From Micromonospora chersina (GTDB lineage: Bacteria; Actinomycetota; Actinomycetes; Mycobacteriales; Micromonosporaceae), in NCBI RefSeq assembly GCF_900091475.1, contig NZ_FMIB01000002.1, positions 5,146,001 through 5,210,000 of the forward strand: 64,000 nucleotides of DNA, given 5' to 3'. Positions within the stretch are counted from its first letter, which is position 1; each line of letters begins with the position of its first letter. The position numbers were made by a program, and so were the translations under genes. The notes beneath the pieces are model-generated. The model saw only the letters and a list, made by a program, of their open reading frames with translations. It did not search any database and was not told the origin of the DNA. Shown here one piece after another: positions 8,465 to 17,362 of this stretch.

Positions 8465-10353
8465 CGGGTCACCTCCAGGTTTCCGGCGTTCACGTGGACC
8501 AGCAGGCGCAGCGTGCCGCCGCCGCGACCGTCCGGCCCGAGGTCGGTGTTCTCCCACTGGCGGCCGTTCAGCCCCCCGGCGCGGCGGCCGAAGACGGTGG
8601 CGTCACCGGCGTTGACGTCGGCCACCGTGGTGACGTCGACGTTCGGTGGCACGACCACCGTCGCCTTGCCGAAGTTGACCGCGACGGTCACCTGGGTGTC
8701 CTTCTTGTCGAAGTCGACGTTGCGCAGGTCGAGCACGGCGTCGCCGAAGTTGTTCTCGTACCGGTCCGCCAGGTCCCGGTAGTCGGCCGGGGCCCAGGTG
8801 ACGTTGCCGTCGATGCCGCGGACCCGGTCGTACGAGTCGGCGACGGTGGCGATGCCCAGCGCCGCCGCGGTCACCAGACCGAGTGCGATCAGCCAGCGGG
8901 CCCGGCCGAACCAGGTGCCCACGAGCAGCCCGAGGCCGATGGTGGCCAGCACCGCCGCGAAGTAGCCGGCAGCGCCGACCGGGAAGACGTCGAGCAGGTC
9001 GAGCATCGTGACCACGCCGAGCGCCAGGAAGATCAGCGAGAAGGTGATCGCGCCGAGGGCGGAGCGTTCCTTCGGCCGCTTCGGCGGGCGGGCCGGTCGG
9101 GCCGGCGCCGGCGGGGCGGGCGGGGCCGACCCGGCGTACGGGCCGTGCGGGGCGAACGGCGGCCGGTAGCCGCCCGGCGGCAGCGGCGCGCCCACCGGGG
9201 CCGGCGGCGGCACGGCGGCGGGCCCGCCGGCGGGGAGGCCGGTGGTCGGCGCGGCGGACCAGGCCGGGACCGGCTCGGTCACCGGCCACGCCTCGCCGGA
9301 CCGGCTGCCCGGGACGGCCGGCGGGAACGCCGCCGTGGGCTGCGGCTCGGACCAGGCCGGGCGGGCGGCGGTCGTCGCGGGCCAGCCGGCGGCCGAGACC
9401 GGCGCGGCCGGGTAGCCCGGCTCGGGCGGTGCGGACGGTGGGTATCCCGGCTCCGGTCGGGCAGCCGGCGGGTAGCCCGGCTCGGGCCCGGTTGCCGGCG
9501 GGTACCCCGGCTCCGGCCGCGCAGGCGGGTAGCCCGGCTCGGGCCGGGTGGCCGGCGGGCCGGTGACCGGCGGCTCGCCGGACCACGCCATGGCCTCCGC
9601 CGGCGCTCCGGACCAGGGTGCCGACGGGGCCGCCGGTGGCGGAACCGGTCCGGCGGCGGCCGGCACGTCGGGGGCCGGCGCGGCCGCCGACGGCGCGGGC
9701 CAGGCCACGGCGGGCACCGGGCCCGGCGGCGGGCCGGGAGGGGCGCCGGGCGCCGCCGTCCGGGCCGCCGGGTCGCGCTGGTCGCGGTTGAGCAGCAGCG
9801 CGCCGCCGATCAGGATCACCGCGCCGAGCAGGATCGCCCGGAACCCGTTGGTGACGACGTAGCCGAAGCCGACCGCGACCACGATGCTGAGCACGATCAC
9901 GGTGATCGGGGACATGCTGGACCGGCCCCGGCCGAGCATCGACTCCACCGGCGAGGCGGTGTCGCCCTCACCCGGGATGATCAGCCACGCGGTGACGTAG
10001 ACCAGGATGCCGATGCCGCCGAAGAACCCCAGCACGGCCAGGAGCACCCGCCACAGCACCGGGTCGGTGTTGGTGGCCCGGCCGATGGCCGCGCAGACGC
10101 CGGCCAGGTAACGGCCCTCCCGGGGGCGGACCAGCCCGTACCGCGAGGTGAAGCCGGCGCCGCCGGGCGGTGGGGCGTACCCGGCGGGTGGCGGGTCGGC
10201 GAACGGCGTGCCGCCGGTGGGCGGCGGGGTGGCGCCGGCCGGCGGGGGCGCCGTGGCGTCGGCGGCGGTGGGCGCCGGCCCCGGCGGGGGTGGCGGTGGC
10301 CCGTCCTGTGCTGCCGCCCCGGGGCGGGGCGGACGGGCAGCGTCCTCGGTCAT
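8461..10353 (-). CDS. PspC-domain protein with LiaF-type C-terminal domain
   Basis: The 630-residue protein starts with a Pro-rich segment, then a PspC domain near residues 70-135 (GLVRPREGRYLAGVCAAIGRATNTDPVLWRVLLAVL). Membrane segments, a long low-complexity region with PEPGYPPA repeats (about residues 250-320), further membrane helices and a beta-rich C-terminus follow. That C-terminus (NFGDAVLDLRNVDFDKKDTQ, NFGKATVVVPPNVDV) resembles the LiaF/cell-wall-active-antibiotic response domain. It is divergent from a PspC histidine kinase and its regulator. LiaF proteins restrain such kinases in Firmicutes, so a similar sensory role is inferred here. Confidence 0.82.
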   Translation of the reverse strand: MTEDAARPPRPGAAAQDGPPPPPPGPAPTAADATAPPPAGATPPPTGGTPFADPPPAGYAPPPGGAGFTSRYGLVRPREGRYLAGVCAAIGRATNTDPVLWRVLLAVLGFFGGIGILVYVTAWLIIPGEGDTASPVESMLGRGRSSMSPITVIVLSIVVAVGFGYVVTNGFRAILLGAVILIGGALLLNRDQRDPAARTAAPGAPPGPPPGPVPAVAWPAPSAAAPAPDVPAAAGPVPPPAAPSAPWSGAPAEAMAWSGEPPVTGPPATRPEPGYPPARPEPGYPPATGPEPGYPPAARPEPGYPPSAPPEPGYPAAPVSAAGWPATTAARPAWSEPQPTAAFPPAVPGSRSGEAWPVTEPVPAWSAAPTTGLPAGGPAAVPPPAPVGAPLPPGGYRPPFAPHGPYAGSAPPAPPAPARPARPPKRPKERSALGAITFSLIFLALGVVTMLDLLDVFPVGAAGYFAAVLATIGLGLLVGTWFGRARWLIALGLVTAAALGIATVADSYDRVRGIDGNVTWAPADYRDLADRYENNFGDAVLDLRNVDFDKKDTQVTVAVNFGKATVVVPPNVDVTTVADVNAGDATVFGRRAGGLNGRQWENTDLGPDGRGGGTLRLLVHVNAGNLEVTR

Positions 10354-10542
10354 GCCTCCGATCCTGCTGCCCCGGCCGCCCGAGCGTCCTCAGGACCCGA
10401 CCCTGACCCCACCCTGAGATCCCGGGACGGCGAATGTCCGGGGCGTCCCCGTGGTCCGGGGCGGTCCGGCCGTGTGACGATCGGGTCGTCGGCCGCCGCC
10501 GGCACGCCGTACCCGACCCGGGAGCCTCCGATCAGCAGCACC

Positions 10543-11784
10543 GTGACTCCGCACCCCCCGCGCCTCTACCGGGCCACCGAGCACCGGCTGGCCGCGGGTG
10601 TGGCCGCCGGCCTCGCCGAACACCTGGGCATCTCGGTGCTCCGGGTCCGGGTGGCCTTCATGGTGTTGCTCGGGCTGAGCGGTCTCGGGCTGCTGCTCTA
10701 CGCCGCCTTCTGGGCGGTGGTCCCGCCGCGGCCCGGCGACACCGCCGTCCCGCCCCGCCGCGACCTCGCCCAGTTGCTGCCCTTCGTGGCGATCGGGCTG
10801 GGGGTGCTGCTGCTCCAGGTCGTCGCCTTCGACTCGGTCGGTGCGGCCGGCACCGCCGGCTGGCTGGTCGCCATCATCGCGGTCGGCGCCGGGGTGATCT
10901 GGCACCAGTCCGCGCCGGAGCGCCGCCGCCAGTGGGGCGGCTCCATGGCCGTGCCCTGGCTGGGCGCCGTGGTGGAGGAGAGCGACAGGCGCTCGTTCGT
11001 GCTCCGCTTCATCGGGGGCGGGGTGCTCGTCGCGGTCGGCATCATCGGCGTGGCGGCGGTCTACTCCCCGGCGCAGAACTTCGACGCCGTGCTCAACGGC
11101 ATCATCTTCGCCCTGGTCGGGCTGGCCGGGGTGGGCGTGGTGACCGGCCCGGTCCTCTGGCGCACGTGGAACCAGCTCCGCTCGGAGCGCGAGGGCCGGA
11201 TACGGGAGCAGGAGCGGGCCGAGCTGGCGGCCATGGTGCACGACCAGGTGCTGCACACTCTCGCCCTGATCCAGCGCAACGCCGCCGACGTCAAGACGGT
11301 GCAGCGGCTGGCCCGCGGCCAGGAGCGGTCGCTGCGGAACTGGCTCTACAAGCCGACCGCCTCGCCGACCGAGCGCTTCGCGGCCGCGCTGGAGCAGGCC
11401 GCCGCCGAGGTGGAGGACACCTTCGCGATCACCGTGGAGACGGTGGTGGTCGGCGACCGGGAGACCGACGAGCGGGTCGGGGCGCTGGTCGCCGCCGCCC
11501 GGGAGGCGCTGGTGAACGCGGCCCGGCACGCCGAGGTGCGGACCGTCTCGCTCTACGCGGAGGTGGAGCCGGAGCAGGTGAGCGCCTTCGTCCGGGACCG
11601 GGGCAAGGGCTTCGACCCGGATACGGTGGAGGATCACCGGCACGGCGTCCGAGGGTCGATCATCGGACGGATGAAGCGGCACGGTGGCCGGGCCGAGATC
11701 CGGTCCGAGCCGGGGGAGGGGACCGAGGTCCGGCTGATCCTCCCGATCAGCGGCTCCGGCTCCACTGCGGAAAGGGACAGATGA
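10543..11784 (+). CDS. PspC-domain sensor histidine kinase (NarL/LiaS type)
   Basis: The protein is about 413 residues. A PspC domain occupies residues 5-65, several membrane segments follow to about residue 210, then a HisKA_3 dimerisation domain with phospho-acceptor His233 in MVHDQVLHTLALIQ. A HATPase domain follows, with EALVNAARHA (N box) and DRGKGFDP (G box). It should phosphorylate the regulator encoded next, whose ATG overlaps this stop (ATGA). The start is uncertain: GTG 10474 is also in frame and would add 23 residues. The divergent PspC/LiaF-like gene at 8461-10353 is its probable functional partner. Confidence 0.88.
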   Translation: MTPHPPRLYRATEHRLAAGVAAGLAEHLGISVLRVRVAFMVLLGLSGLGLLLYAAFWAVVPPRPGDTAVPPRRDLAQLLPFVAIGLGVLLLQVVAFDSVGAAGTAGWLVAIIAVGAGVIWHQSAPERRRQWGGSMAVPWLGAVVEESDRRSFVLRFIGGGVLVAVGIIGVAAVYSPAQNFDAVLNGIIFALVGLAGVGVVTGPVLWRTWNQLRSEREGRIREQERAELAAMVHDQVLHTLALIQRNAADVKTVQRLARGQERSLRNWLYKPTASPTERFAAALEQAAAEVEDTFAITVETVVVGDRETDERVGALVAAAREALVNAARHAEVRTVSLYAEVEPEQVSAFVRDRGKGFDPDTVEDHRHGVRGSIIGRMKRHGGRAEIRSEPGEGTEVRLILPISGSGSTAERDR

Positions 11785-12467
11785 CCATGGTCGAGCAGGA
11801 ACCGGTCGAGGGCGCGGCGCCCCGGGACGGGCGGTTGCGCGTGTTCCTCGTCGACGACCACGCGATGTTCCGGGCCGGCGTCCGCGCCGAGCTGGGCGAG
11901 CGCGTCGAGGTGGTGGGCGAGGCCAGCACGGTGGCGGAGGCGGTCAGCCGGATCGCGGCGACCCAGCCGGACGTGGTGCTGCTCGACGTGCACATGCCGG
12001 ACGGCGGCGGCCGGGCGGTGCTGGAGGCCATGCGGCGTACGCACCCGCAGGTGCGGTTCCTGGCGCTGAGCGTCTCGGACGCCGCCGAGGACGTGATCGG
12101 GTTGATCCGGGCGGGCGCCCGGGGCTACGTCACGAAGACCATCTCGCCGGAGGAGCTGACCGACGCGATCCGGCGGGTGGCCGACGGGGACGCGGTGTTC
12201 AGCCCGCGGCTGGCCGGCTTCGTGCTGGACGCCTTCGCCTCCCGGCCGGACGCGCCGGTGGCCGACCCGGAGCTGGACCAGCTCACCAACCGGGAACGCG
12301 AGGTGCTGCGGCTGCTCGCCCGGGGGTACGCGTACAAGGAGATCGCCCGGGAGCTGTACATCTCGATCAAGACGGTCGAGACGCACGTCTCCAACGTGCT
12401 GCGCAAGCTCCAGATGTCCAACCGGTACGAGCTGTCCCGCTGGGCCGCCGACCGCCGGCTGGTCTGA
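11781..12467 (+). CDS. NarL/FixJ-family response regulator
   Basis: The 228-residue protein has a receiver domain with the acidic pair in VFLVDDHAMFR, phospho-acceptor Asp69 in VVLLDVHMPDG and the conserved Lys in GYVTKTIS. A LuxR-type HTH follows (LTNREREVLRLLARGYAYKE, then IKTVETHVSNVLRKL). The ATG overlaps the kinase stop codon by four bases, so it is the cognate partner. Targets are not visible; the adjacent PspC genes are plausible ones, by analogy with LiaRS-type systems. Confidence 0.93.
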   Translation: MTMVEQEPVEGAAPRDGRLRVFLVDDHAMFRAGVRAELGERVEVVGEASTVAEAVSRIAATQPDVVLLDVHMPDGGGRAVLEAMRRTHPQVRFLALSVSDAAEDVIGLIRAGARGYVTKTISPEELTDAIRRVADGDAVFSPRLAGFVLDAFASRPDAPVADPELDQLTNREREVLRLLARGYAYKEIARELYISIKTVETHVSNVLRKLQMSNRYELSRWAADRRLV

Positions 12468-12486
12468 CCGCGCCGGCGCGGGGCGT

Positions 12487-13221
12487 TCACTCGGTGCGCA
12501 GCACGGTGAACGCCTCGGCCAGCCGGCCGGGTGGGAGGCCGGCGTTGTCGGCCATCGTGGTGAGCCGGTCCCGCACCCAGGTCGGCACGTCCAGGTGGGC
12601 GGTCTGCGACAGGTGCGCCTCCATCGCGGCGATCTTGCGGTCGACCTGCTCGGTCACGTCGACGACGTGGTCCGGGGCGGGCCCGCCGGCGTACCAGATC
12701 TCCCGGACCACCCAGGGTTCCAGCCCCTCGTCGAGCAGCTCCGGGAAGGCGAAGGGGTTGCGCGAGTCGGGGTAGACCGCGCAGGTGGCGGCCTCGCCGA
12801 CGGCCAGGTGGTCGGGGTGGCTCGGGCCGGCCAGGTGCTCCCAGCGCCGCAGCGGGGAGCTGGTCAGCACCCGGTCCGGCCGGAACCGGCGGATGGCGGC
12901 GCTGATCTGCCGCCGCAGCGCCAGGCTGGGGGTCATGACGCCGTCGGTGTGCCCGTCGAGGAAGTCGACCCGGCGCACGCCCACAGCGGCGGCCGCGGCC
13001 CGCTGTTCCGCCTCGCGCCGGGCCGGCATCTCCTCGCGCGGCGTGTCGTCGAAGCCGCCGGAGTCGCCCCGGGTGGCGATGAGGTAGGCCACCTCGATAC
13101 CCTCGTCCACCCAGGCGGCTATGGTGCCCGCACAGCCGAAGTCGACATCATCCGGATGGGCAAAAACTGCGAGGGCCCGGTGAACGTCGGGCAGCACCGG
13201 AGCGGACGCGGGGAAGCTCAC
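12487..13221 (-). CDS. PIG-L/LmbE-family deacetylase
   Basis: The 244-residue zinc-dependent N-deacetylase-like protein has the metal motif AHPDD near residue 28 and the downstream GPSHPDH His motif. The family includes MshB and Mca of mycothiol metabolism as well as enzymes acting on other N-acetylated sugars. The sequence does not settle which applies, so no symbol is given. GTG 13221 puts the AHPDD motif at the usual position. It is convergent with the response regulator; the 19-bp gap holds the palindrome CCGCGCCGGCGCGG. Confidence 0.82.
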   Translation of the reverse strand: MSFPASAPVLPDVHRALAVFAHPDDVDFGCAGTIAAWVDEGIEVAYLIATRGDSGGFDDTPREEMPARREAEQRAAAAAVGVRRVDFLDGHTDGVMTPSLALRRQISAAIRRFRPDRVLTSSPLRRWEHLAGPSHPDHLAVGEAATCAVYPDSRNPFAFPELLDEGLEPWVVREIWYAGGPAPDHVVDVTEQVDRKIAAMEAHLSQTAHLDVPTWVRDRLTTMADNAGLPPGRLAEAFTVLRTE

Positions 13222-13652
13222 GACGCCGAGCGTACGCGGGTGGTTCCGCCCCGTGTGGTCGTGTCTTACCTGTTCAGAGCCGTCCGATCCACGTGTTTCA
13301 TGATCTTTTCTCAAGTATCGGCAACGTGGCGACCAACTAACGGCTTGATAACGGCACCTTCACGCAAAGGGCCGGTGAGTGTCACAGTGGCAGCACCTCA
13401 CCCCCCGGTGTGAGGCACCCCGTCGGGCCTGCCGACCACGTGACGCCGCCACCACGCGCCGGCGCGTGGCCGTCGACCCTGCGCGGTGTCTTCGCCGAAG
13501 GGTGTGGCGCCCGGCGGATCGGTACCCCTGGGGTGTCCCGATTTCCTCTGCGGTAAACCGGCGACCTGTGGTTCGGGTCGTCGGTGGTGTCACCCCCCAA
13601 ACGTGCGTGAAACCCACGACGGAACCAGGTTAGAAAGAGGAGGCCCCTCGGA
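13222..13652. other. 431-bp divergent intergenic region with palindrome
   Basis: No gene is supported. It separates the PIG-L gene from the oligopeptide operon and must hold promoters for both. It contains an 18-bp perfect palindrome, CCACGCGCCGGCGCGTGG, at 13452-13469, a candidate regulator site, and an AT-richer patch at 13290-13355. AGGAGG at 13638-13643 is the ribosome-binding site of the binding-protein gene. Confidence 0.45.
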
Positions 13653-15296
13653 ATGAGAGTCTCGAAGCGGGCGAGCGGCGCGCTCGCGGTGGGCGCGGCA
13701 TTCGCGCTCGTCGCGTCCGGCTGCTCCAGCGGCAACGACGACGGTGGCAACGCCAGCGCCAGCAAGGACGGCGCGATCGTCATCGACGGCACCCAGCCGG
13801 AGAACCCCCTGGTTCCGGCGAACACCACCGAGACCGGTGGCGGCAAGATCATTGACTGGGTGTGGAGTGGCCTGGTCGAGTACCCCAACAACGGTGGGGC
13901 GCCGCGGAACCTGCTGGCCGAGTCGATCGAGACCAGCGACTCCAAGGTCTTCAAGATCAAGATCAAGCCGAACACCAAGTTCCACGACGGCACCACCGTC
14001 AAGGCCGAGAGCTTCGTCAAGGCCTGGAACTGGGCGGCGTACGGCCCGAACGGCGCGCAGAACGCCTCGTTCTTCGCCGACATCCAGGGCTTCAACGACA
14101 CCTACACCGAGGACCCGGACGGCCCGGACGGCCCGAAGAAGGCCCCGGAGCCGGCGAAGAAGGAGCTGTCGGGCCTCAAGGTCATCGACGACTGGAACTT
14201 CGAGGTCACGCTCTCCGCGCCGACCTCCGTGTTCCCGACCAAGCTCGGCTACAGCGCCTTCATGCCGCTGCCGGACGCCTTCTTCAACATGACCCCGGCC
14301 GAGTTCGGCAAGAAGCCGATCGGTAACGGCCCGGTCAGCCTCGTCTCCTGGCAGGACGACGTCGAGATCAAGCTCACCCGCTTCGACGACTACAGCCTGC
14401 GCGACAAGATGAAGATCAAGGACGTCACCGTCAAGATCTACCAGGACGACACGGCGGCCTACAACGACCTGCTCGCCGGCAACCTGGACTTCCAGCAGCA
14501 GGTCCCGGTCTCCTCGCTGGCCGGTGACAAGTGGAAGAGCGACCTGGGCGACCGGGCGATCGCGTCGACCACCCCGTCGACGGGCATCATCGCCTTCCCG
14601 ATCTACGACAAGCGCTTCACCAACCCGAAGCTGCGCAAGGCGATCTCGCTGTCGATCAACCGCCAGGAGATCACCGACCGGATCTTCTTCGGTAACCGCA
14701 AGCCGGCCGACAGCTGGGCCAACCCGCTGACCCCGGGTGCCGAGCCGGGCAACTGCACCGCCTGCAAGTTCGACCCGACCCAGGCCAAGCAGCTGCTCCA
14801 GGAGGCCGGTGGCTTCCAGGGCAAGCTCACCCTGTCGTACAACGCGGACGCCAGCCACAAGGAGTGGATGGAGGCCGTCGCCCAGCAGATCAAGACCAAC
14901 CTGGGCATCGACGCCGTCGCCGTGGGCGTGCCGACCTTCGCGGTCTTCCGGGCGAACATCAACGCCTACAAGATGACCGGTCTCTACCGGGCCGGTTGGC
15001 AGCAGGACTACCCGGACGTGGAGAACTGGATCAACCCGCTCTACGTGACCGGCGGTTCCTCGAACGACGGCAAGTACAGCAACCCGCAGGTGGACGCCCT
15101 CGCCAAGGAGGCCTCCGCGGCCCCCAGCCTCGAGGAGGCCCACAAGAAGTTCGCCGAGGCCGTCAAGCTGATCGACCAGGACGTCCCGACGATGCCGATC
15201 TACTTCGGTGGCCAGCAGTCCGGCCACTCGGAGAAGATCAAGAAGATTGAGCTGACCAACGTTGGTGAGCTCGACATCACCTCGGTCGAGCTCTGA
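13653..15296 (+). CDS. oligopeptide/dipeptide ABC transporter substrate-binding lipoprotein (operon 1)
   Basis: The 547-residue family-5 (DppA/OppA type) binding protein starts with a lipoprotein signal: basic n-region MRVSKR, hydrophobic core, lipobox ASGC with the modified Cys at residue 24, then a Gly/Asn/Asp-rich linker. The mature protein should sit on the outer face of the membrane and deliver peptides to the permeases encoded next. An ideal AGGAGG lies 9 bases upstream of the ATG. It heads a five-gene operon and is separated from the permease gene by a strong hairpin. A second operon of the same type lies at 37143-42914. Confidence 0.93.
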   Translation: MRVSKRASGALAVGAAFALVASGCSSGNDDGGNASASKDGAIVIDGTQPENPLVPANTTETGGGKIIDWVWSGLVEYPNNGGAPRNLLAESIETSDSKVFKIKIKPNTKFHDGTTVKAESFVKAWNWAAYGPNGAQNASFFADIQGFNDTYTEDPDGPDGPKKAPEPAKKELSGLKVIDDWNFEVTLSAPTSVFPTKLGYSAFMPLPDAFFNMTPAEFGKKPIGNGPVSLVSWQDDVEIKLTRFDDYSLRDKMKIKDVTVKIYQDDTAAYNDLLAGNLDFQQQVPVSSLAGDKWKSDLGDRAIASTTPSTGIIAFPIYDKRFTNPKLRKAISLSINRQEITDRIFFGNRKPADSWANPLTPGAEPGNCTACKFDPTQAKQLLQEAGGFQGKLTLSYNADASHKEWMEAVAQQIKTNLGIDAVAVGVPTFAVFRANINAYKMTGLYRAGWQQDYPDVENWINPLYVTGGSSNDGKYSNPQVDALAKEASAAPSLEEAHKKFAEAVKLIDQDVPTMPIYFGGQQSGHSEKIKKIELTNVGELDITSVEL

Positions 15297-15310
15297 TCCG
15301 AACGGTCTGA

Positions 15311-15350
15311 CCCCGGGTCGGGCTCGCCTACCGGTGAGCCCGACCCGGGG
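15311..15350 (+). terminator. hairpin between binding-protein and permease genes (operon 1)
   Basis: A perfect 15-bp GC-rich stem (CCCCGGGTCGGGCTC with its complement) has a 10-base loop and no T-run. In this intra-operon position it probably stabilises or partly terminates the message, so that the binding protein is made in excess over the permeases. Confidence 0.7.
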
Positions 15351-15446
15351 CCGTTCCGCGAGGGGGTGTACAACAAACCCCTCGCACGTTGTCGTCACCA
15401 CCCGTGTCGGCAGTCCGACGCGCCCCCCTGTCTGGAGGACCACCCC

Positions 15447-16373
15447 ATGGGCCGTTATCTCTTGAGACGGCTGCTGCAACTCGTGCCGGTCTTCATCGGC
15501 ACGACGTTCCTGATCTACTGGCTCGTCTGGTCGGTGCCCGGCGACCCGTTCGCCGGCAAGTGCGGCGACCGCGGTTGCCCCCCGAACTACCGGGCCATGA
15601 TGACCGAGAAGTACCATCTCGACGATTCGATCTGGGTGCAGTACGCCAGTTACATGAAGAACCTTCTCCAGGGTGATTTCGGTATCACGTTCGGCGGTCG
15701 CGAGATCAGCGACATCATCTCGACGTCGTACCCGAACACCCTGAAGCTGGCGGTGGTCGCGCTCGCCATCGAGGCCATCATCGGCCTCGGCGCGGGCGTC
15801 CTGACCGGTCTCCGGCGCAACGGCTTCCTGGACAACCTGGTCCTGATCTCCACCCTCTTCCTGATCGCGCTGCCGGTCTTCGTCATCGGCTTCGTGCTCC
15901 AGTGGCTCCTCGGCGTCAAGTGGGGCATCATCACCCCGACGGTCTCCAACGAGATGCGGTTCAGCGAGCTGATCGTGCCGGGCTTCGTGCTCGGTAGCGC
16001 CTCGATGGCGTACATCGCCCGGGTGGCGCGCACCAGCATCGCCGAGAACCGGCGGGCCGACTACGTCCGCACCGCCATCGCCAAGGGCCTGCCCATGCGG
16101 CGGGTCGTCGGCGTGCACCTGCTGCGCAACTCGCTCATCCCGGTCGTCACCCTGCTCGGCACCGACCTCGGCGCCCTCATGGGCGGCGCGATCATCACCG
16201 AGGGCATCTTCGGCATCAACGGCATCGGCCGCCAGGTGCTCCGGGCGATCGTCACCAAGGAGAGCGCTACCGTTGTCGGCATCGTGGTGGTGCTGGTGCT
16301 CGTCTATCTCGTGATGAACCTGCTGGTGGACCTGCTCTACGCCGCCCTGGACCCGAGGATCCGCTATGAGTGA
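15447..16373 (+). CDS. oligopeptide ABC transporter permease, OppB/DppB type (operon 1)
   Basis: The 308-residue inner-membrane protein has the typical MGRYLLRRLLQLVPVFIGTTFLIYWLVW N-terminal segment and six membrane spans. The ATPase-contacting EAA-type loop reads YVRTAIAKGLPMRRVVGVHLLRNSLIPVV. ATG 15447 is preferred because GGAGG lies 8 bases upstream and the conserved N-terminus begins there. The next gene overlaps by 8 bases. Confidence 0.93.
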   Translation: MGRYLLRRLLQLVPVFIGTTFLIYWLVWSVPGDPFAGKCGDRGCPPNYRAMMTEKYHLDDSIWVQYASYMKNLLQGDFGITFGGREISDIISTSYPNTLKLAVVALAIEAIIGLGAGVLTGLRRNGFLDNLVLISTLFLIALPVFVIGFVLQWLLGVKWGIITPTVSNEMRFSELIVPGFVLGSASMAYIARVARTSIAENRRADYVRTAIAKGLPMRRVVGVHLLRNSLIPVVTLLGTDLGALMGGAIITEGIFGINGIGRQVLRAIVTKESATVVGIVVVLVLVYLVMNLLVDLLYAALDPRIRYE

Positions 16374-17352
16374 CCCGAGTACCGCGTCGATCGTCTCGAC
16401 GCCGCCCGCGACCATGCCGACCGAGGCCGGTTCCGGCGCGCCCACGAACGCCGGCCTGCCGGACAGCGCGAAGAAGCGGGAGAAGCCGCGCGGCCTGCTC
16501 GGCGACGCCTGGCGTGACCTGCGCCGCAAGCCGCTGTTCTGGATCTCCGCCTCGTTCATCCTGCTCTTCGTGGTGATGGCGGCGTTCCCGTCGCTGTTCA
16601 CCTCCGGCGACGCCGTCAACGGCGCGCTGTCCCGCAGCCGGGCCGAGCCGTCGGCCGACGCCTGGTTCGGCTACGACGTGCAGGGCCGCGATGTCTACTC
16701 CCGGGTGATCTACGGCGCCCGCGCCTCGATCGTGGTGGCGCTGCTGTCGACCATCGGCACCCTGCTGTTCGGCGGCGCGATGGGCATCGTCGCCGGCTAC
16801 CGCGGCGGCTGGGTGGACGCGGTCCTGTCCCGGATCGCGGACATCTTCTTCGGCCTGCCGTTCGTGCTCGGCTCGATCGTCATCCTGACCACGTTCAACG
16901 GCTCGGGCACCGACAACGGCGAGTGGACGATCATGGGGCTGGTCATCCTGTCCCTGACCGTGCTGAGCTGGCCGGTCGTGATGCGGCTGATGCGCTCCTC
17001 GGTGCTGGCCACCAAGGAGGCCGACTACATCGTGGCGGCCCGTGCGCTGGGCGCCGGCACCGGCCGGATCATCCTGAAGCACCTGCTGCCGAACTGCCTG
17101 GCGCCGCTGCTGGTGTACGGCACGATCATGGTCGGCTCGTTCATCGGCGCGGAGGCCACGCTGTCCTTCCTGGGCATCGGCCTGAAGAGCCCGGTGGTCT
17201 CCTGGGGCATCATGATCAGCGAGGCGCAGAACTACATCCGGGTCTCGCCGTTCCTGCTGTTCTTCCCCTCCGCGTTCCTCGTCATCGCCGTGCTGAGCTT
17301 CGTGATGCTCGGCGAGGCGGTCCGCGAGGCCCTCGACCCGAAGCTCCGATAG
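16366..17352 (+). CDS. oligopeptide ABC transporter permease, OppC/DppC type (operon 1)
   Basis: The 328-residue permease has a cytosolic N-terminal stretch of about 55 residues, then the first membrane span. GYDVQGRDVYSRVIYGARAS is the classic OppC motif, and an EAA loop reads ADYIVAARALGAGTGRIILKHLLPN. It pairs with the preceding permease to form the channel. The start overlaps the upstream gene by 8 bases, pointing to translational coupling. Confidence 0.93.
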   Translation: MSDPSTASIVSTPPATMPTEAGSGAPTNAGLPDSAKKREKPRGLLGDAWRDLRRKPLFWISASFILLFVVMAAFPSLFTSGDAVNGALSRSRAEPSADAWFGYDVQGRDVYSRVIYGARASIVVALLSTIGTLLFGGAMGIVAGYRGGWVDAVLSRIADIFFGLPFVLGSIVILTTFNGSGTDNGEWTIMGLVILSLTVLSWPVVMRLMRSSVLATKEADYIVAARALGAGTGRIILKHLLPNCLAPLLVYGTIMVGSFIGAEATLSFLGIGLKSPVVSWGIMISEAQNYIRVSPFLLFFPSAFLVIAVLSFVMLGEAVREALDPKLR

Positions 17353-17362
17353 GGGAACTGAG

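Noticed and set aside
12468..12481. Palindrome CCGCGCCGGCGCGG as a terminator between the response regulator and PIG-L gene
   Set aside because: It has no loop and no T-run; short GC palindromes are expected by chance in this composition, so it is not listed as a terminator.
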